The notes under the pieces: generated by a model
The model's input: the letters and a program-made list of their open reading frames with translations, nothing else
Told to the model about the DNA's origin: nothing
Database searches by the model: none
Shown: positions 53,150 through 61,681 of the stretch, piece by piece
How positions within the stretch are numbered: position 1 is the stretch's first letter
Layout: each line of letters begins with the position of its first letter
Translations under genes and position numbers: made by a program
From: Marinobacter sp. 1-4A
Lineage (GTDB): Bacteria; Pseudomonadota; Gammaproteobacteria; Pseudomonadales; Oleiphilaceae
DNA: 64,000 bases
Assembly (NCBI RefSeq): GCF_016597725.1
Contig: NZ_VCGY01000005.1
Span: 310,001-374,000 of the forward strand
Direction: 5' to 3'

Positions 53150-54004
53150 ATGAAAGTACCCAAGAGATTACAACCTCTGGTCGACGACGGCCTTGTGGAC
53201 GAAGTGCTTTACCAGCTTATGAGCGGTAAAGAAGCACAGGTTTACGTGGTGCGGTGTGGCGACCAAGTACGCTGCGCAAAAGTGTTCAAAGAAGCAAAAA
53301 AGCGCAGTTTCAAGCAGGCTGTTGAGTACCAAGAAGGTAGAAAAGTACGCAATAGCCGCCGGGCTAGGGCCATGAGCAAAAAAACACGCTACGGTCAGAA
53401 AGAGCAGGAAGACGCCTGGCTTAACGCTGAAGTAGATGCCCTGTACCGACTTGCAGAAGCCGGTGTGCGCGTACCTGAGCCCAAGGGCTTCGTGGACGGC
53501 GTGTTGCTGATGGAACTGATAGCCGATGCCGATGGCAAAGCCGCTCCGCGTCTTGATGATGTCACCCTAACTCCTGAGCAGGCTCGTGATTACCACGGCC
53601 GTATTATCGCCGAGATAGTTCGCATGCTGAGCGCGGGGCTTATCCACGGTGACTTGTCGGAGTTCAACGTACTCGTAGACAGCAGTGGGCCGGTAATTAT
53701 TGACCTGCCCCAAGCGGTTAACGCTGCGGGCAACAACAACGCTGAGCGAATGCTAGAGCGGGACGTAGACAATATGCGTCGCTACTTTGCCAAGTACGCA
53801 CCCGACCTGCTTGTTACCGACTATGGCAAAGAAATCTGGGCGCTTTACGAAAGTGGCGATCTTCACCCCAACAGCAAGCTGACCGGCTGCTTTGAGCACG
53901 ACACCGCCAGCGCTGATGTAGAAGAGCTTATGGCCGTGATTGACGCGGCAAAAGAAGAAGAACGGGAGCGGATTGAACGTATGCAGGATGACGATGAGGA
54001 TTAA
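53150..54004 (+). CDS. RIO-type serine/threonine protein kinase
   Basis: A 284-residue atypical kinase of the RIO1/RIO3 class. The Lys in CAKVFKEAKKR (about residue 50), GVLLMELIADADG hinge, catalytic loop LIHGDLSEFNVLVD (about 166-179) and metal loop IIDLPQAV are in place. Bacterial RIO kinases of this type are often near stress genes; substrates are unknown. ATG 53150 follows AAAGGTG; the ATG at 53114 lacks a ribosome site. A Glu/Asp/Arg-rich tail closes the protein. Convergent with the next gene (18 bases). Confidence 0.85.
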   Translation: MKVPKRLQPLVDDGLVDEVLYQLMSGKEAQVYVVRCGDQVRCAKVFKEAKKRSFKQAVEYQEGRKVRNSRRARAMSKKTRYGQKEQEDAWLNAEVDALYRLAEAGVRVPEPKGFVDGVLLMELIADADGKAAPRLDDVTLTPEQARDYHGRIIAEIVRMLSAGLIHGDLSEFNVLVDSSGPVIIDLPQAVNAAGNNNAERMLERDVDNMRRYFAKYAPDLLVTDYGKEIWALYESGDLHPNSKLTGCFEHDTASADVEELMAVIDAAKEEERERIERMQDDDED

Positions 54005-54022
54005 CTCTCGTCGTTCCAGTGC

Positions 54023-54697
54023 TTACCAAGCAAGCCAGATAACATGTTTTGCGCCTTTCCCCGGGCGATGGGCGCGCACGGTTACCGCCTCTGCCGAGAG
54101 CCCTGCGCGCTTTAGGCGCTCAGTAAATGCAGGATCTTGTCCGGCTGACCAGTAGGCCAAAACGCCCTCAGCCCGCAACGCTTCCTGTGCTGCGGCAATG
54201 CCCGCAGCAGAATACAACCAGTCATTTTCTTTTCGCGTAAGCCCTTCAGGGCCATTATCAATATCCAGCATGATGGCGTCGTAACTGGCAGGCGAATTCT
54301 TGATCAGCTGTACCACATCGCCAATGTGTACCTTGGCACGCGGGTCTTTTAGCGGATAGCCTGAAGCTCTGCCCAGCGGGCCGAGATTCCACTGTTCCAC
54401 CTCAGGTACGAGTTCGGCAACGGTGACTTCTGCGGTATCGCCCAATGACTGCAGCGCAGCTGCAAGGGTGAACCCCATACCCAACCCACCTATGAGCACT
54501 TTTGGTGCAGGATGATCGGCAATGCGCTCGCAGGCCAGTGTTGCCAACGCATCTTCGGAACCATGCAAACGCGTATTCATTAACTCACCGCTGGTGCCTG
54601 CAATGCGGATAGAAAATTCATCGTTGCGTTGCAGCAGCCTCAGTTCGGTTCCCTTGCCGGGAATAATTGCAGTGCCTAGCAACTCGAAGCGAGCCAT
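54023..54697 (-). CDS. spermidine-synthase-like methyltransferase-fold protein (paralogue)
   Basis: A 224-residue protein with LIGGLGMGFTLAAAL, TVAELVPEVEQWN and YDAIMLDIDNGPEGL, the same order of motifs as the protein at 21437-22168. The N-terminal domain of classical spermidine synthases is short here. No biochemical role can be assigned. Convergent with the RIO kinase. Start codon ATG 54697 follows AGAGGTTTG. Confidence 0.75.
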   Translation of the reverse strand: MARFELLGTAIIPGKGTELRLLQRNDEFSIRIAGTSGELMNTRLHGSEDALATLACERIADHPAPKVLIGGLGMGFTLAAALQSLGDTAEVTVAELVPEVEQWNLGPLGRASGYPLKDPRAKVHIGDVVQLIKNSPASYDAIMLDIDNGPEGLTRKENDWLYSAAGIAAAQEALRAEGVLAYWSAGQDPAFTERLKRAGLSAEAVTVRAHRPGKGAKHVIWLAW

Positions 54698-54748
54698 ACA
54701 AACCTCTGAAGATAAAACACCGGGGTGCGGGTGGGGGATGGGAGTAAA

Positions 54749-55189
54749 TCAGATTTGAGCGAGAATTGCCCGTTCAGTTTCGCAAGGAAGCAGGCCGGTC
54801 AGCCAAGACTCAACAACAACCTCGCCCAACTGATTCGAAAGTACGGCTTCCGCTTTTGCGCGATTCGTCTCATCTGCTTCGGTAATCGTAAACACACAGG
54901 TAATGGTATCGCCAAAATAGACGGGTCTGCGAAACCTAAAATTCATGCCGGACGCCAGCCAGCCAATCTGGCCGCCCACTTCCGTAATCATGCCACCGAC
55001 CAGCAGGCCATGGCATATTTTGCCCCGAAACCCTTTGGCAGCAGTGAAGCGCTCATCGTAATGAACCGGGTTCATATCCCTGCTTATTTCGCCGAATGCT
55101 TGCGTGTCATTCTCGGTAAAGGTGCGGGTAACCGTAAAAACATCGCCCGCCTTGAGACCCCGAATAGCCTGCTTTCGAATATGTGTCAC
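54749..55189 (-). CDS. MaoC-like (R)-enoyl-CoA hydratase (PhaJ type)
   Basis: A 146-residue hotdog-fold hydratase. FTENDTQAFGEISRDMNPVHYDERF (about residues 25-49) has the catalytic Asp and His of the hydratase-2 motif; ICHGLLVGGMITEVGG follows. Converts 2-enoyl-CoA to (R)-3-hydroxyacyl-CoA, so it can link beta-oxidation to other lipid or PHA routes. Starts divergently from nothing; the upstream DCC gene lies 38 bases away on the same strand. Confidence 0.85.
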   Translation of the reverse strand: MTHIRKQAIRGLKAGDVFTVTRTFTENDTQAFGEISRDMNPVHYDERFTAAKGFRGKICHGLLVGGMITEVGGQIGWLASGMNFRFRRPVYFGDTITCVFTITEADETNRAKAEAVLSNQLGEVVVESWLTGLLPCETERAILAQI

Positions 55190-55227
55190 TCAGGGTTCTC
55201 CGGGATCTCAGTATGGTAGTAAAAGGC

Positions 55228-55593
55228 CTAGGCGCGCGCGGCGAGGCGACGTTCAACCCAGGTATGATAAAGCTTCGCCAGAGTGGGTCGAATCAAAGGT
55301 AAAGAAATCAGCCAAGCCAGCGGTTTCAGTACGAAGACCCGCGACATTAGCAATATGTAAGCGTCCATCTCACGATGAATTTCGCCCTGATCATCCTTCA
55401 CATGCAATTCCCGAAGCGCTTTGTCCGGGTCTACTCCCTGTTGGCGTAGCTCGTCGTCCCGGCCTGTGATATCCAGCCAGTCGACTGACTCACCGGTCTT
55501 CCCCGCCAGTTTTTCATACCAGCGTCGATCCTTGATGCAGGTGGAGCAGGAGCCATCATAAAAAACGATCAACTTGCCTTGCGTGCGATTCAT
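55228..55593 (-). CDS. DCC family (DUF393) thiol-disulfide-like protein
   Basis: A 121-residue protein with the DUF393 signature FYDGSCSTCIKDRRWYEKL at about residues 11-29; the Cys-x-x-Cys pair is present and the WLDITGRDDELRQQGVDPDKAL segment follows. Members are predicted thiol oxidoreductases, role uncertain. ATG 55593 follows GGAGGG; the frame to 55638 lacks support. Confidence 0.85.
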   Translation of the reverse strand: MNRTQGKLIVFYDGSCSTCIKDRRWYEKLAGKTGESVDWLDITGRDDELRQQGVDPDKALRELHVKDDQGEIHREMDAYILLMSRVFVLKPLAWLISLPLIRPTLAKLYHTWVERRLAARA

Positions 55594-55692
55594 AAGCGCC
55601 CTCCAAGAACAACGAATGCTTGAGCGACAGCTTATCATACCCAGCCACTCGGCTTTACTCCGCCTTTAGGCTCCAGCCTAATAACGGCAGAA

Positions 55693-56724
55693 TCAGGATT
55701 GCAACTGGCGCACATCGGCCAGAAACTGATCAACAACCGCGGGTGTCGTGGCCCAAGAGCACATCAGGCGCGCACTGCCACCGATAAAGTTGTAGAAGCG
55801 CCACCCCTTGGCTCGCAAGGCAGCCTGTAAGGCCTCGGGCATTTCTACAAACACCCCGTTTGCCTGTCTTGGATACCGGAGTTTAATCCCTGGCAGCCCG
55901 GCCAGTCCGTCTGCAAGTCTTTTCGCACTGGCATTGGCATGGCGTGCGTTTTCCAGCCAAACATTGTTCTCCAGCAACCCGCACCAGGGTGCAGAGATGT
56001 ACCGCATTTTAGACGCCAGTTGCCCTGCCTGTTTGCAGCGCCATTCAAAGTCTTCGGCCAAGGCTTTATTAAAGAAAACCACGGCTTCTCCCAACGCTAG
56101 ACCATTCTTGGTGCCGGAGAAACAAAGTACATCAACACCCACCTTCCAAGTGATTTCAGATGGGTGCACATCCAGAGCTGCAACTGCATTCGCAAACCGC
56201 GCACCGTCCATGTGGATATTCAACTTGTACTGATCCGCCAGAGTACGAATATCACGGAGTTCGTCTGGCGTATAAATTGTGCCCACTTCCGTTGCCTGAG
56301 TGAGGCTCAGTGCCTTGGGCTTTGGGTAGTGAATATCTGTGCGCTTGGTCACCAAGTGTTCGATACTCTCTGGAGTGAGTTTTCCATTCTCACCCTGCCC
56401 CAACAAGAGTTTGGCACCATTGGACGCGTATTCCGGCCCACCGCATTCGTCGGTTTCAATATGCGCCAATTCATGACAAATCACGCTGTGGAAAGATTGC
56501 CCCATAGACGCCAAAGCCAGCGAGTTTGCTGCGGTACCATTAAACACAAAATAAACGTCGCAATCTGTATCGAATAACGCCCGCAACCCGTCTGATGCAC
56601 GCTGCGTCCAGCTATCCTCGCCATAGGCGGGCTCATCCATTCGATTTGCGGCCTCCATTGCTTTCCAAGCCTGAGGGCAAACACCGCTGTAATTATCGCT
56701 GGCAAACTGCTCCGATCGGGACAC
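55693..56724 (-). CDS. ltaE: low-specificity L-threonine aldolase
   Basis: PLP enzyme (343 aa) that splits L-threonine or L-allo-threonine to glycine and acetaldehyde. FASDNYSGVCPQAWKAM at the N-terminus, CHELAHIETDECGG (about 83-96), INMDGARFANAV-type HMDGARFANAV (about 170-180) and the Lys site CFSGTKNGLALGEAVVFF (about 200-217) are family marks. The start is GTG at 56724 after AGGAGAG. Monocistronic or first gene after the AaeB end. Confidence 0.9.
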   Translation of the reverse strand: MSRSEQFASDNYSGVCPQAWKAMEAANRMDEPAYGEDSWTQRASDGLRALFDTDCDVYFVFNGTAANSLALASMGQSFHSVICHELAHIETDECGGPEYASNGAKLLLGQGENGKLTPESIEHLVTKRTDIHYPKPKALSLTQATEVGTIYTPDELRDIRTLADQYKLNIHMDGARFANAVAALDVHPSEITWKVGVDVLCFSGTKNGLALGEAVVFFNKALAEDFEWRCKQAGQLASKMRYISAPWCGLLENNVWLENARHANASAKRLADGLAGLPGIKLRYPRQANGVFVEMPEALQAALRAKGWRFYNFIGGSARLMCSWATTPAVVDQFLADVRQLQS

Positions 56725-56747
56725 GGCAACTCTCCTGTCTTAAGTAT

Positions 56748-58838
56748 TCAAGCATGATGAAACGTTTTGGCCGTCCGCTCAAACGTCAAAGCCATGCGCT
56801 CGAACATGCCCTCAATGGTTGCTGTTTGCGCATCTGGCTCCTTGGCTTCGTAGATAGCTTTTAACAGCCCAGCGCTGGCTTCTCTAAACCGCGAGTTCAT
56901 AGTGCCACGCGCACTCATCAAATAGGTATCTGCCAGTACCTGCTGCCATTCTGCCAATTTTGCATCAACTGCCGCATTTCGATGATTTTTGATTCGCCGG
57001 CGTAATCGGATGGACATGTGCCCCATGTTGAGCCCGGTAAAGCCCATATCCGTCATAACCCGGCTTGGGTTGCCAGACCCTTGATCATAATTGGCAAGCC
57101 GGAGGAGGCGCTCTCCCATTCGACCATTAAACCAGTTTTCGGGACTGTGCTGAAAATCGATGGCTGCAAGGTCACGAGCCGTTGCTTTGAGCAGTCGACG
57201 CTGCATCGTTTGGCCATCCAAAGGAGTGATCAACTTGAACACCCAATAGAGAATACTGATACCTATAAAAAGCCCTAACGCATTACTGGTTGCCACCTCG
57301 GTATTAAACGTCATGTGGTTACCGGGCTGAATGATCAGCGTAAAGGGAATGCAGAAACCCAGCCCGTACGGCAGGGTCGGCCGTTCGGCAAGTGCCAGCA
57401 GACCGATAAAAAATGGGCCAGCAAGCACGAGCACCAACATTTCAAAGTCTCCGCTGCTTTTCGACAATAGGCCCAGCCCGAAAAACAATGCCGTGGGAAT
57501 CGCAACCACAACACCAAGCAACAAGTGCCGCAACATAACGGTAAGCACCACTAACGAAAAGCGGGCAAACATCACCGAAAACACAACAGGCATAATCATC
57601 AACATAATGGCTGCCTGACTACCTGTGCTTAGCCAGATAGTTGCCCCAATTACGAACACTACCGCTGTTCGAAAGCCGTTAACCACGCCTATCAATGGGT
57701 CCCTATGGGTTTTCAACTTGGAAGCCTTGAGCAATGTCTGGTCGCGGTTTTCCAGTGCATTGTAGGCACGCAATACCATAACCAGATCTGCTACCAGCTC
57801 CACAGCCGTTTGGCTAAGGCGGGTGACGATAGCTGCCTCATCCACATAAGCGGCTTTATGCTCTAGAAGCGCTCGCCTCAACTCCTGAGCCTGACGGTAA
57901 GATTCGTCATAGCTATCGGCCTCTGCGATTGCAATAAAAAGCGCCCTCATGTCTGCCAACAGCCTGCCGAATGCAGGGGAAACCAAATCCGGGTGATTTC
58001 GTGGAAAACGTCCCATAATTTGGGTGACTGCCAACAGAGACATCACCTTGTTACAAAGCAGGTTAGCTGCTCGGCTGCGCCCCGGCCCTTCAGGCCCCTC
58101 ATAAGCAACTGCACTGGAATCATCATTCAAAATAACCAAGGTTTCGAGAATCTGGTCGGCGAGTTGATGGCGCTGTTCATGGGTACTGTTCGGGTCCAAC
58201 TCCATTGAGAGATATTCGAGCGTATCGTTGATCACATTGCGTGAATGCAAACGAAGACTGTCTTTTACCGTCACCGGCCACAACAATTGGCTAACCAACA
58301 TAGCGCAGAGAGCGCCTACGGCTATTTCGCTGATTCGGGATTGGGCAATATCAAACACTGCGCGACCGTCGGCAGCACTTGGGTCGGCCATAACCATGAT
58401 GACCACCAAACCAGCCGTCATGCCCGACATGGCAAACGCATAAATAAAGTTGGTGTTGTGCACCATGGAAGATGCCGCGGAATTCAGGCCAATCCAAAGC
58501 GTAAGACAGGCTAGCGCGAGCAGCGGATAAGGCATAAAAAACGCGAGGATTAGAATCCCCACGCCACCGCCTACCACAGAACCGGAAATTTGGCAGAGAG
58601 CCTTTTCAATCACCAGCCCGCTTTCCGGGCGAATCTGCAAGAACACGGCGGAAACCAGCGCCCAGTAGGGACGATCTAGCTGCAAGTACATAGAAACAAA
58701 CAAGGCGAGCGCCATGGATATCACCCCTTTCAGGGCAAATATCACGCTACGCTTGTTTGGCGTTAAAAGCTGGGCCAGTAGCGGTGGTAGCGTTATTGTG
58801 GCCACTTGGTTACTCGTCTTCCGGAGTTCTTTCCGCAT
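56748..58838 (-). CDS. FUSC-family efflux protein (AaeB-like)
   Basis: A 696-residue inner-membrane protein with two sets of hydrophobic helices (about residues 30-185 and 385-535), each followed by a helical soluble domain, as in AaeB/FUSC aromatic acid exporters. Together with the next two genes upstream it forms an AaeXAB-type set, thought to export hydroxylated aromatic acids or similar compounds. The start is uncertain: ATG 58838 overlaps aaeA by 29 bases, while GTG 58805, just after the aaeA stop, agrees better with the length of homologues. Confidence 0.85.
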   Translation of the reverse strand: MRKELRKTSNQVATITLPPLLAQLLTPNKRSVIFALKGVISMALALFVSMYLQLDRPYWALVSAVFLQIRPESGLVIEKALCQISGSVVGGGVGILILAFFMPYPLLALACLTLWIGLNSAASSMVHNTNFIYAFAMSGMTAGLVVIMVMADPSAADGRAVFDIAQSRISEIAVGALCAMLVSQLLWPVTVKDSLRLHSRNVINDTLEYLSMELDPNSTHEQRHQLADQILETLVILNDDSSAVAYEGPEGPGRSRAANLLCNKVMSLLAVTQIMGRFPRNHPDLVSPAFGRLLADMRALFIAIAEADSYDESYRQAQELRRALLEHKAAYVDEAAIVTRLSQTAVELVADLVMVLRAYNALENRDQTLLKASKLKTHRDPLIGVVNGFRTAVVFVIGATIWLSTGSQAAIMLMIMPVVFSVMFARFSLVVLTVMLRHLLLGVVVAIPTALFFGLGLLSKSSGDFEMLVLVLAGPFFIGLLALAERPTLPYGLGFCIPFTLIIQPGNHMTFNTEVATSNALGLFIGISILYWVFKLITPLDGQTMQRRLLKATARDLAAIDFQHSPENWFNGRMGERLLRLANYDQGSGNPSRVMTDMGFTGLNMGHMSIRLRRRIKNHRNAAVDAKLAEWQQVLADTYLMSARGTMNSRFREASAGLLKAIYEAKEPDAQTATIEGMFERMALTFERTAKTFHHA

Positions 58839-59694
58839 CGGTTTCCAGATAAATGGAAACCGTCATTCCAGCGCTAATGATCACGTCATCCGGGAGAGGG
58901 TCGAGGGCTATATCCACCGGGATTCGTTGGGCAAGGCGTACCCAGTTAAAGGCTTGCTGCACTTGCGGCAGCATTTGGCTATCACTGCTGGTATTTGAAT
59001 CCGCAATACCACGGGCAATGCTTCTCACTTTGCCGCTCAGTTTTTTACCGCCAGAAAGTAGCGTAATCCGGGCCTTCTGCCCCACGTGCACCATTTGCAG
59101 CTTGGTTTCTTCAAAATATCCGGTTACGTAAAAGGAGTCGCTTTGAATCAGCGATAACACCGGAGCCCCCCGAGATACATAATTGCCCCGGCGCAGAGTG
59201 AGGTTATTAACAATGCCGGTTTCCGGAGCCACTATTGTTGACCGCTCCAAATCAATCCGGGCAGTGTCGAGCTCAGCTTGCGCAAGTTGATAGCTGGCTT
59301 TGGCTGTCTCGGCACGAATACGGTATGCCTCTAGACTTTCTTCACTAATAGATTGGCGATCCGCCATACGCTGCCGCCGTTCATATTGGTGCTGAGCGAG
59401 ATCCCAGCCAGTTCGCTCTTGGGCGAGCCGAGCGCTGCTCTCGGCGAACCTTGCCCGGTAGCGGGTATCATCAATGGCAAACAGCGGATCGCCTTTACGA
59501 ACAAGCAGGTTATTTTTTACATTCAAATCCGTTACCCAGCCGGACACATCGGGCGCAATAGTGATGACATCCGCGCGAATGCGCCCGTCCCGTGTCCAGG
59601 GCGAGTAGAGATAGTGATCCCACACCCAAGTCCCGGCAACAATGGCAACCACCACCACGAATAATGTCAGTCCAATACGCGCAAGCTTTCCCAT
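58810..59694 (-). CDS. HlyD-family membrane fusion protein (AaeA-like)
   Basis: A 294-residue periplasmic adaptor with an N-terminal anchor (about residues 6-25), a lipoyl half (TIAPDVSGWVTDLNVKNNLLVRKGDPLF, about 45-72), a coiled-coil hairpin (about 80-140), a second lipoyl half (ERSTIVAPETGIVNNLTLRRGNYVSRGAPVLSLI), and a beta-barrel region. It couples the FUSC pump to an outer channel. Its start is 9 bases after the DUF1656 stop, so X-A-B is one operon. Confidence 0.92.
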   Translation of the reverse strand: MGKLARIGLTLFVVVVAIVAGTWVWDHYLYSPWTRDGRIRADVITIAPDVSGWVTDLNVKNNLLVRKGDPLFAIDDTRYRARFAESSARLAQERTGWDLAQHQYERRQRMADRQSISEESLEAYRIRAETAKASYQLAQAELDTARIDLERSTIVAPETGIVNNLTLRRGNYVSRGAPVLSLIQSDSFYVTGYFEETKLQMVHVGQKARITLLSGGKKLSGKVRSIARGIADSNTSSDSQMLPQVQQAFNWVRLAQRIPVDIALDPLPDDVIISAGMTVSIYLETDAERTPEDE

Positions 59695-59703
59695 GAATGC
59701 CCT

Positions 59704-59904
59704 TTAGTCCCCGAACAAATAAACAATAGCAGCCAGATAACAGACGAAGATGGCCACATCAAACCAGGCCTCCTTCCAGATATAGCGGCGCAGGCTAAAA
59801 TAGTGCAAAACAAGCCGCGTAGAGGCGGCTAGAATAAAGGCCATAGGCGCCAGCACCACAAAGGGGCTGAAAAGCATTCCACCAATACTCATTTCGTGAA
59901 GCAT
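59704..59904 (-). CDS. DUF1656 small membrane protein (AaeX-like)
   Basis: A 66-residue protein with two hydrophobic helices, matching the AaeX/DUF1656 family that precedes AaeA/AaeB in many genomes (start EMSIGGMLFSPFVVLAPMAF). It probably assists assembly or function of the efflux pump; its exact job is unknown. First gene of the operon. Confidence 0.88.
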   Translation of the reverse strand: MLHEMSIGGMLFSPFVVLAPMAFILAASTRLVLHYFSLRRYIWKEAWFDVAIFVCYLAAIVYLFGD

Positions 59905-60035
59905 AACATCCTTTACTATCAGCCCTTGCTACTATGAATCGCTGCCAAGTGTTTGATCATAGGTGCCGTTTAAACAATTGGCCAGCACGCATGTGCTAGA
60001 GTACCGGCTGTACTTACGACACGAGTTTACTCAGG

Positions 60036-60863
60036 ATGTCCTCCGCTACTACCTTTGCTGTCTTCGCCGTTGTTTTCATCGCACTGGCTGCGTTCTATCT
60101 GTTTTTCTACCGCTCCTGGCGGCGAGATCGGGAGCTGAGACAACCTTTCCCGAAAGCTTGGCGCAAACACCTTCAAACAACAGTCCCTCTGTACTGCCTA
60201 CTCTCGAAACAGCTTCAAAAAACTCTGGAGAATCAGGTTCAGTTATTCCTTGCCGAAAAGAATTTTTACGGGTGCGACGGGTTTGAGATAAACGATCGTG
60301 TGCGGGTAGCGATAGCTGGACACGCTTGCCTTTTGACCGTCATGCGCTCGTACAGTGACTACAACGAAGTGCGCAGCATTCTTGTTTACCCGGATGTGTA
60401 TCGAGTACAAGCGCAGGAGCGCGATGGGATGGTGGTTGGTGTGAGCGACCAAGTCCGGGCCGGAGAGGCCTCATCGCTGGGGCAAGTTGTGCTGGCGTGG
60501 GCGGAATGCGAAAGCGGCGCCATGCAACCGGGGAGCCCACACAATGTGATACTTCACGAGTTTGCACACCAGCTGGACTATCTGGATGGGTCCGCCGACG
60601 GCGCGCCGCCCCTCAGCGGAGAGCAAGCCGAAGAGTGGCAACAAACCATGACCATAGCCTATGACAACCTGCGCCACTCCCTGCGGCATCACCGCAAAAG
60701 CTGGCTTGACCCCTACGGCGCCACAAAGCCAGCTGAGTTCTTTGCGGTGCTAACAGAAACGTTTTATCAGCAGCCACATCACCTGAAAGAGCACCAGCCA
60801 GCGGTATATGATCTACTTAGCACTTTCTACCGGATAGATCCCGGCGAGTTGCCCCAGAGCTAA
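60036..60863 (+). CDS. mtfA: zinc-dependent peptidase, MtfA-like
   Basis: A 275-residue cytoplasmic protein with one N-terminal hydrophobic segment (about residues 6-26) and a metallopeptidase domain with zinc-binding motif HEFAH at residues 174-178 and a downstream Glu in the EFFAVLTETFYQ segment (about residue 230). E. coli MtfA binds Mlc and processes peptides; this protein has the same motif set. The stop codon lies in the hairpin at 60842-60870. Confidence 0.88.
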   Translation: MSSATTFAVFAVVFIALAAFYLFFYRSWRRDRELRQPFPKAWRKHLQTTVPLYCLLSKQLQKTLENQVQLFLAEKNFYGCDGFEINDRVRVAIAGHACLLTVMRSYSDYNEVRSILVYPDVYRVQAQERDGMVVGVSDQVRAGEASSLGQVVLAWAECESGAMQPGSPHNVILHEFAHQLDYLDGSADGAPPLSGEQAEEWQQTMTIAYDNLRHSLRHHRKSWLDPYGATKPAEFFAVLTETFYQQPHHLKEHQPAVYDLLSTFYRIDPGELPQS

Positions 60864-60870
60864 CTCGCCG
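60842..60870. terminator. hairpin between mtfA and enoyl-CoA hydratase
   Basis: CGGCGAGTT (60842-60850) pairs with AACTCGCCG (60862-60870), and the mtfA stop sits in the right arm. AAATTAGCTTTT follows. Plausible terminator for the convergent pair. Confidence 0.5.
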
Positions 60871-60880
60871 AAATTAGCTT

Positions 60881-61579
60881 TTAGGCATTAATGCCTAAGT
60901 TCTCCGAGTCTTTCTTGATGCTTTGATCCAGCAGCTCAAGGTAGCCCGCCTTTGTTTTCACCTTGGTCTGGGCGTGTGCTCTCATATTTAGCTTGCGGAA
61001 GCCTTGAGCCAGTTCATTCGCACGGTTCATGAGCTGTTCCGGAGCAACCACTTCATCCAAGTATCCGGCTTCCACAGCGCCTTCCGGGCTATAGATTTCA
61101 GCGTTGATAACCGAGCGATAAAAATGCGCGGGCGCCAAGCGGTGTCGTGCAATTTCGATACCTGCATGATGCATGGTCATGCCAATGGCCACTTCATTCA
61201 GGCCCAGCTTAAAGCTGCCTTCAATGCCCACCCGGTAGTCCACCGACAGCATGATAAACGCACCCTTAGCAATGGCATGGCCACTGCATGCGCCAATAAT
61301 GGGCAGAGGGAAAGCTGCCAAACGCCTGGTAAAGGTTGAGCCTACAGTAACCAGAGCTTCAGCTTCTTTCATGCCCTTTTGCATTTCTTTCAAATCGTAG
61401 CCGGCAGAGAATATTCCCGGTTGGCCAGTCAGGATAACCACGGCTTTGTCTTGTTCAGCCTGATCAAGAGCTTTATTGAGCTGTTCGAATACCTGATGGC
61501 TCAGAGCATTCGCTTTCCCGTTATTGATGGCAATTGTCGCGACACCGTCGTTCAGTGTGTAGGTTACTAAGTCGGTCAC
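60881..61579 (-). CDS. enoyl-CoA hydratase/isomerase family protein
   Basis: A 232-residue crotonase-fold protein. NGVATIAINNGKANALSHQVFEQL (about residues 9-32), IFSAGYDLKEM (about 56-66) and CSGHAIAKGAFIMLSVDYRVG (about 103-123) are in place. The catalytic Glu positions of classical hydratases are not clear, so isomerase or another acyl-CoA activity is possible. Probably part of fatty acid degradation. Monocistronic. Confidence 0.85.
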   Translation of the reverse strand: MTDLVTYTLNDGVATIAINNGKANALSHQVFEQLNKALDQAEQDKAVVILTGQPGIFSAGYDLKEMQKGMKEAEALVTVGSTFTRRLAAFPLPIIGACSGHAIAKGAFIMLSVDYRVGIEGSFKLGLNEVAIGMTMHHAGIEIARHRLAPAHFYRSVINAEIYSPEGAVEAGYLDEVVAPEQLMNRANELAQGFRKLNMRAHAQTKVKTKAGYLELLDQSIKKDSENLGINA

Positions 61580-61681
61580 CGGCGTTTCCTCTTGATGGAG
61601 ATAAGTCTGATTTCGCGGAACTTTGCCAGCTTATGCTGGCGGTCACAAATTATTCTTCACCAAAACCAAATCTTTTGCGCC

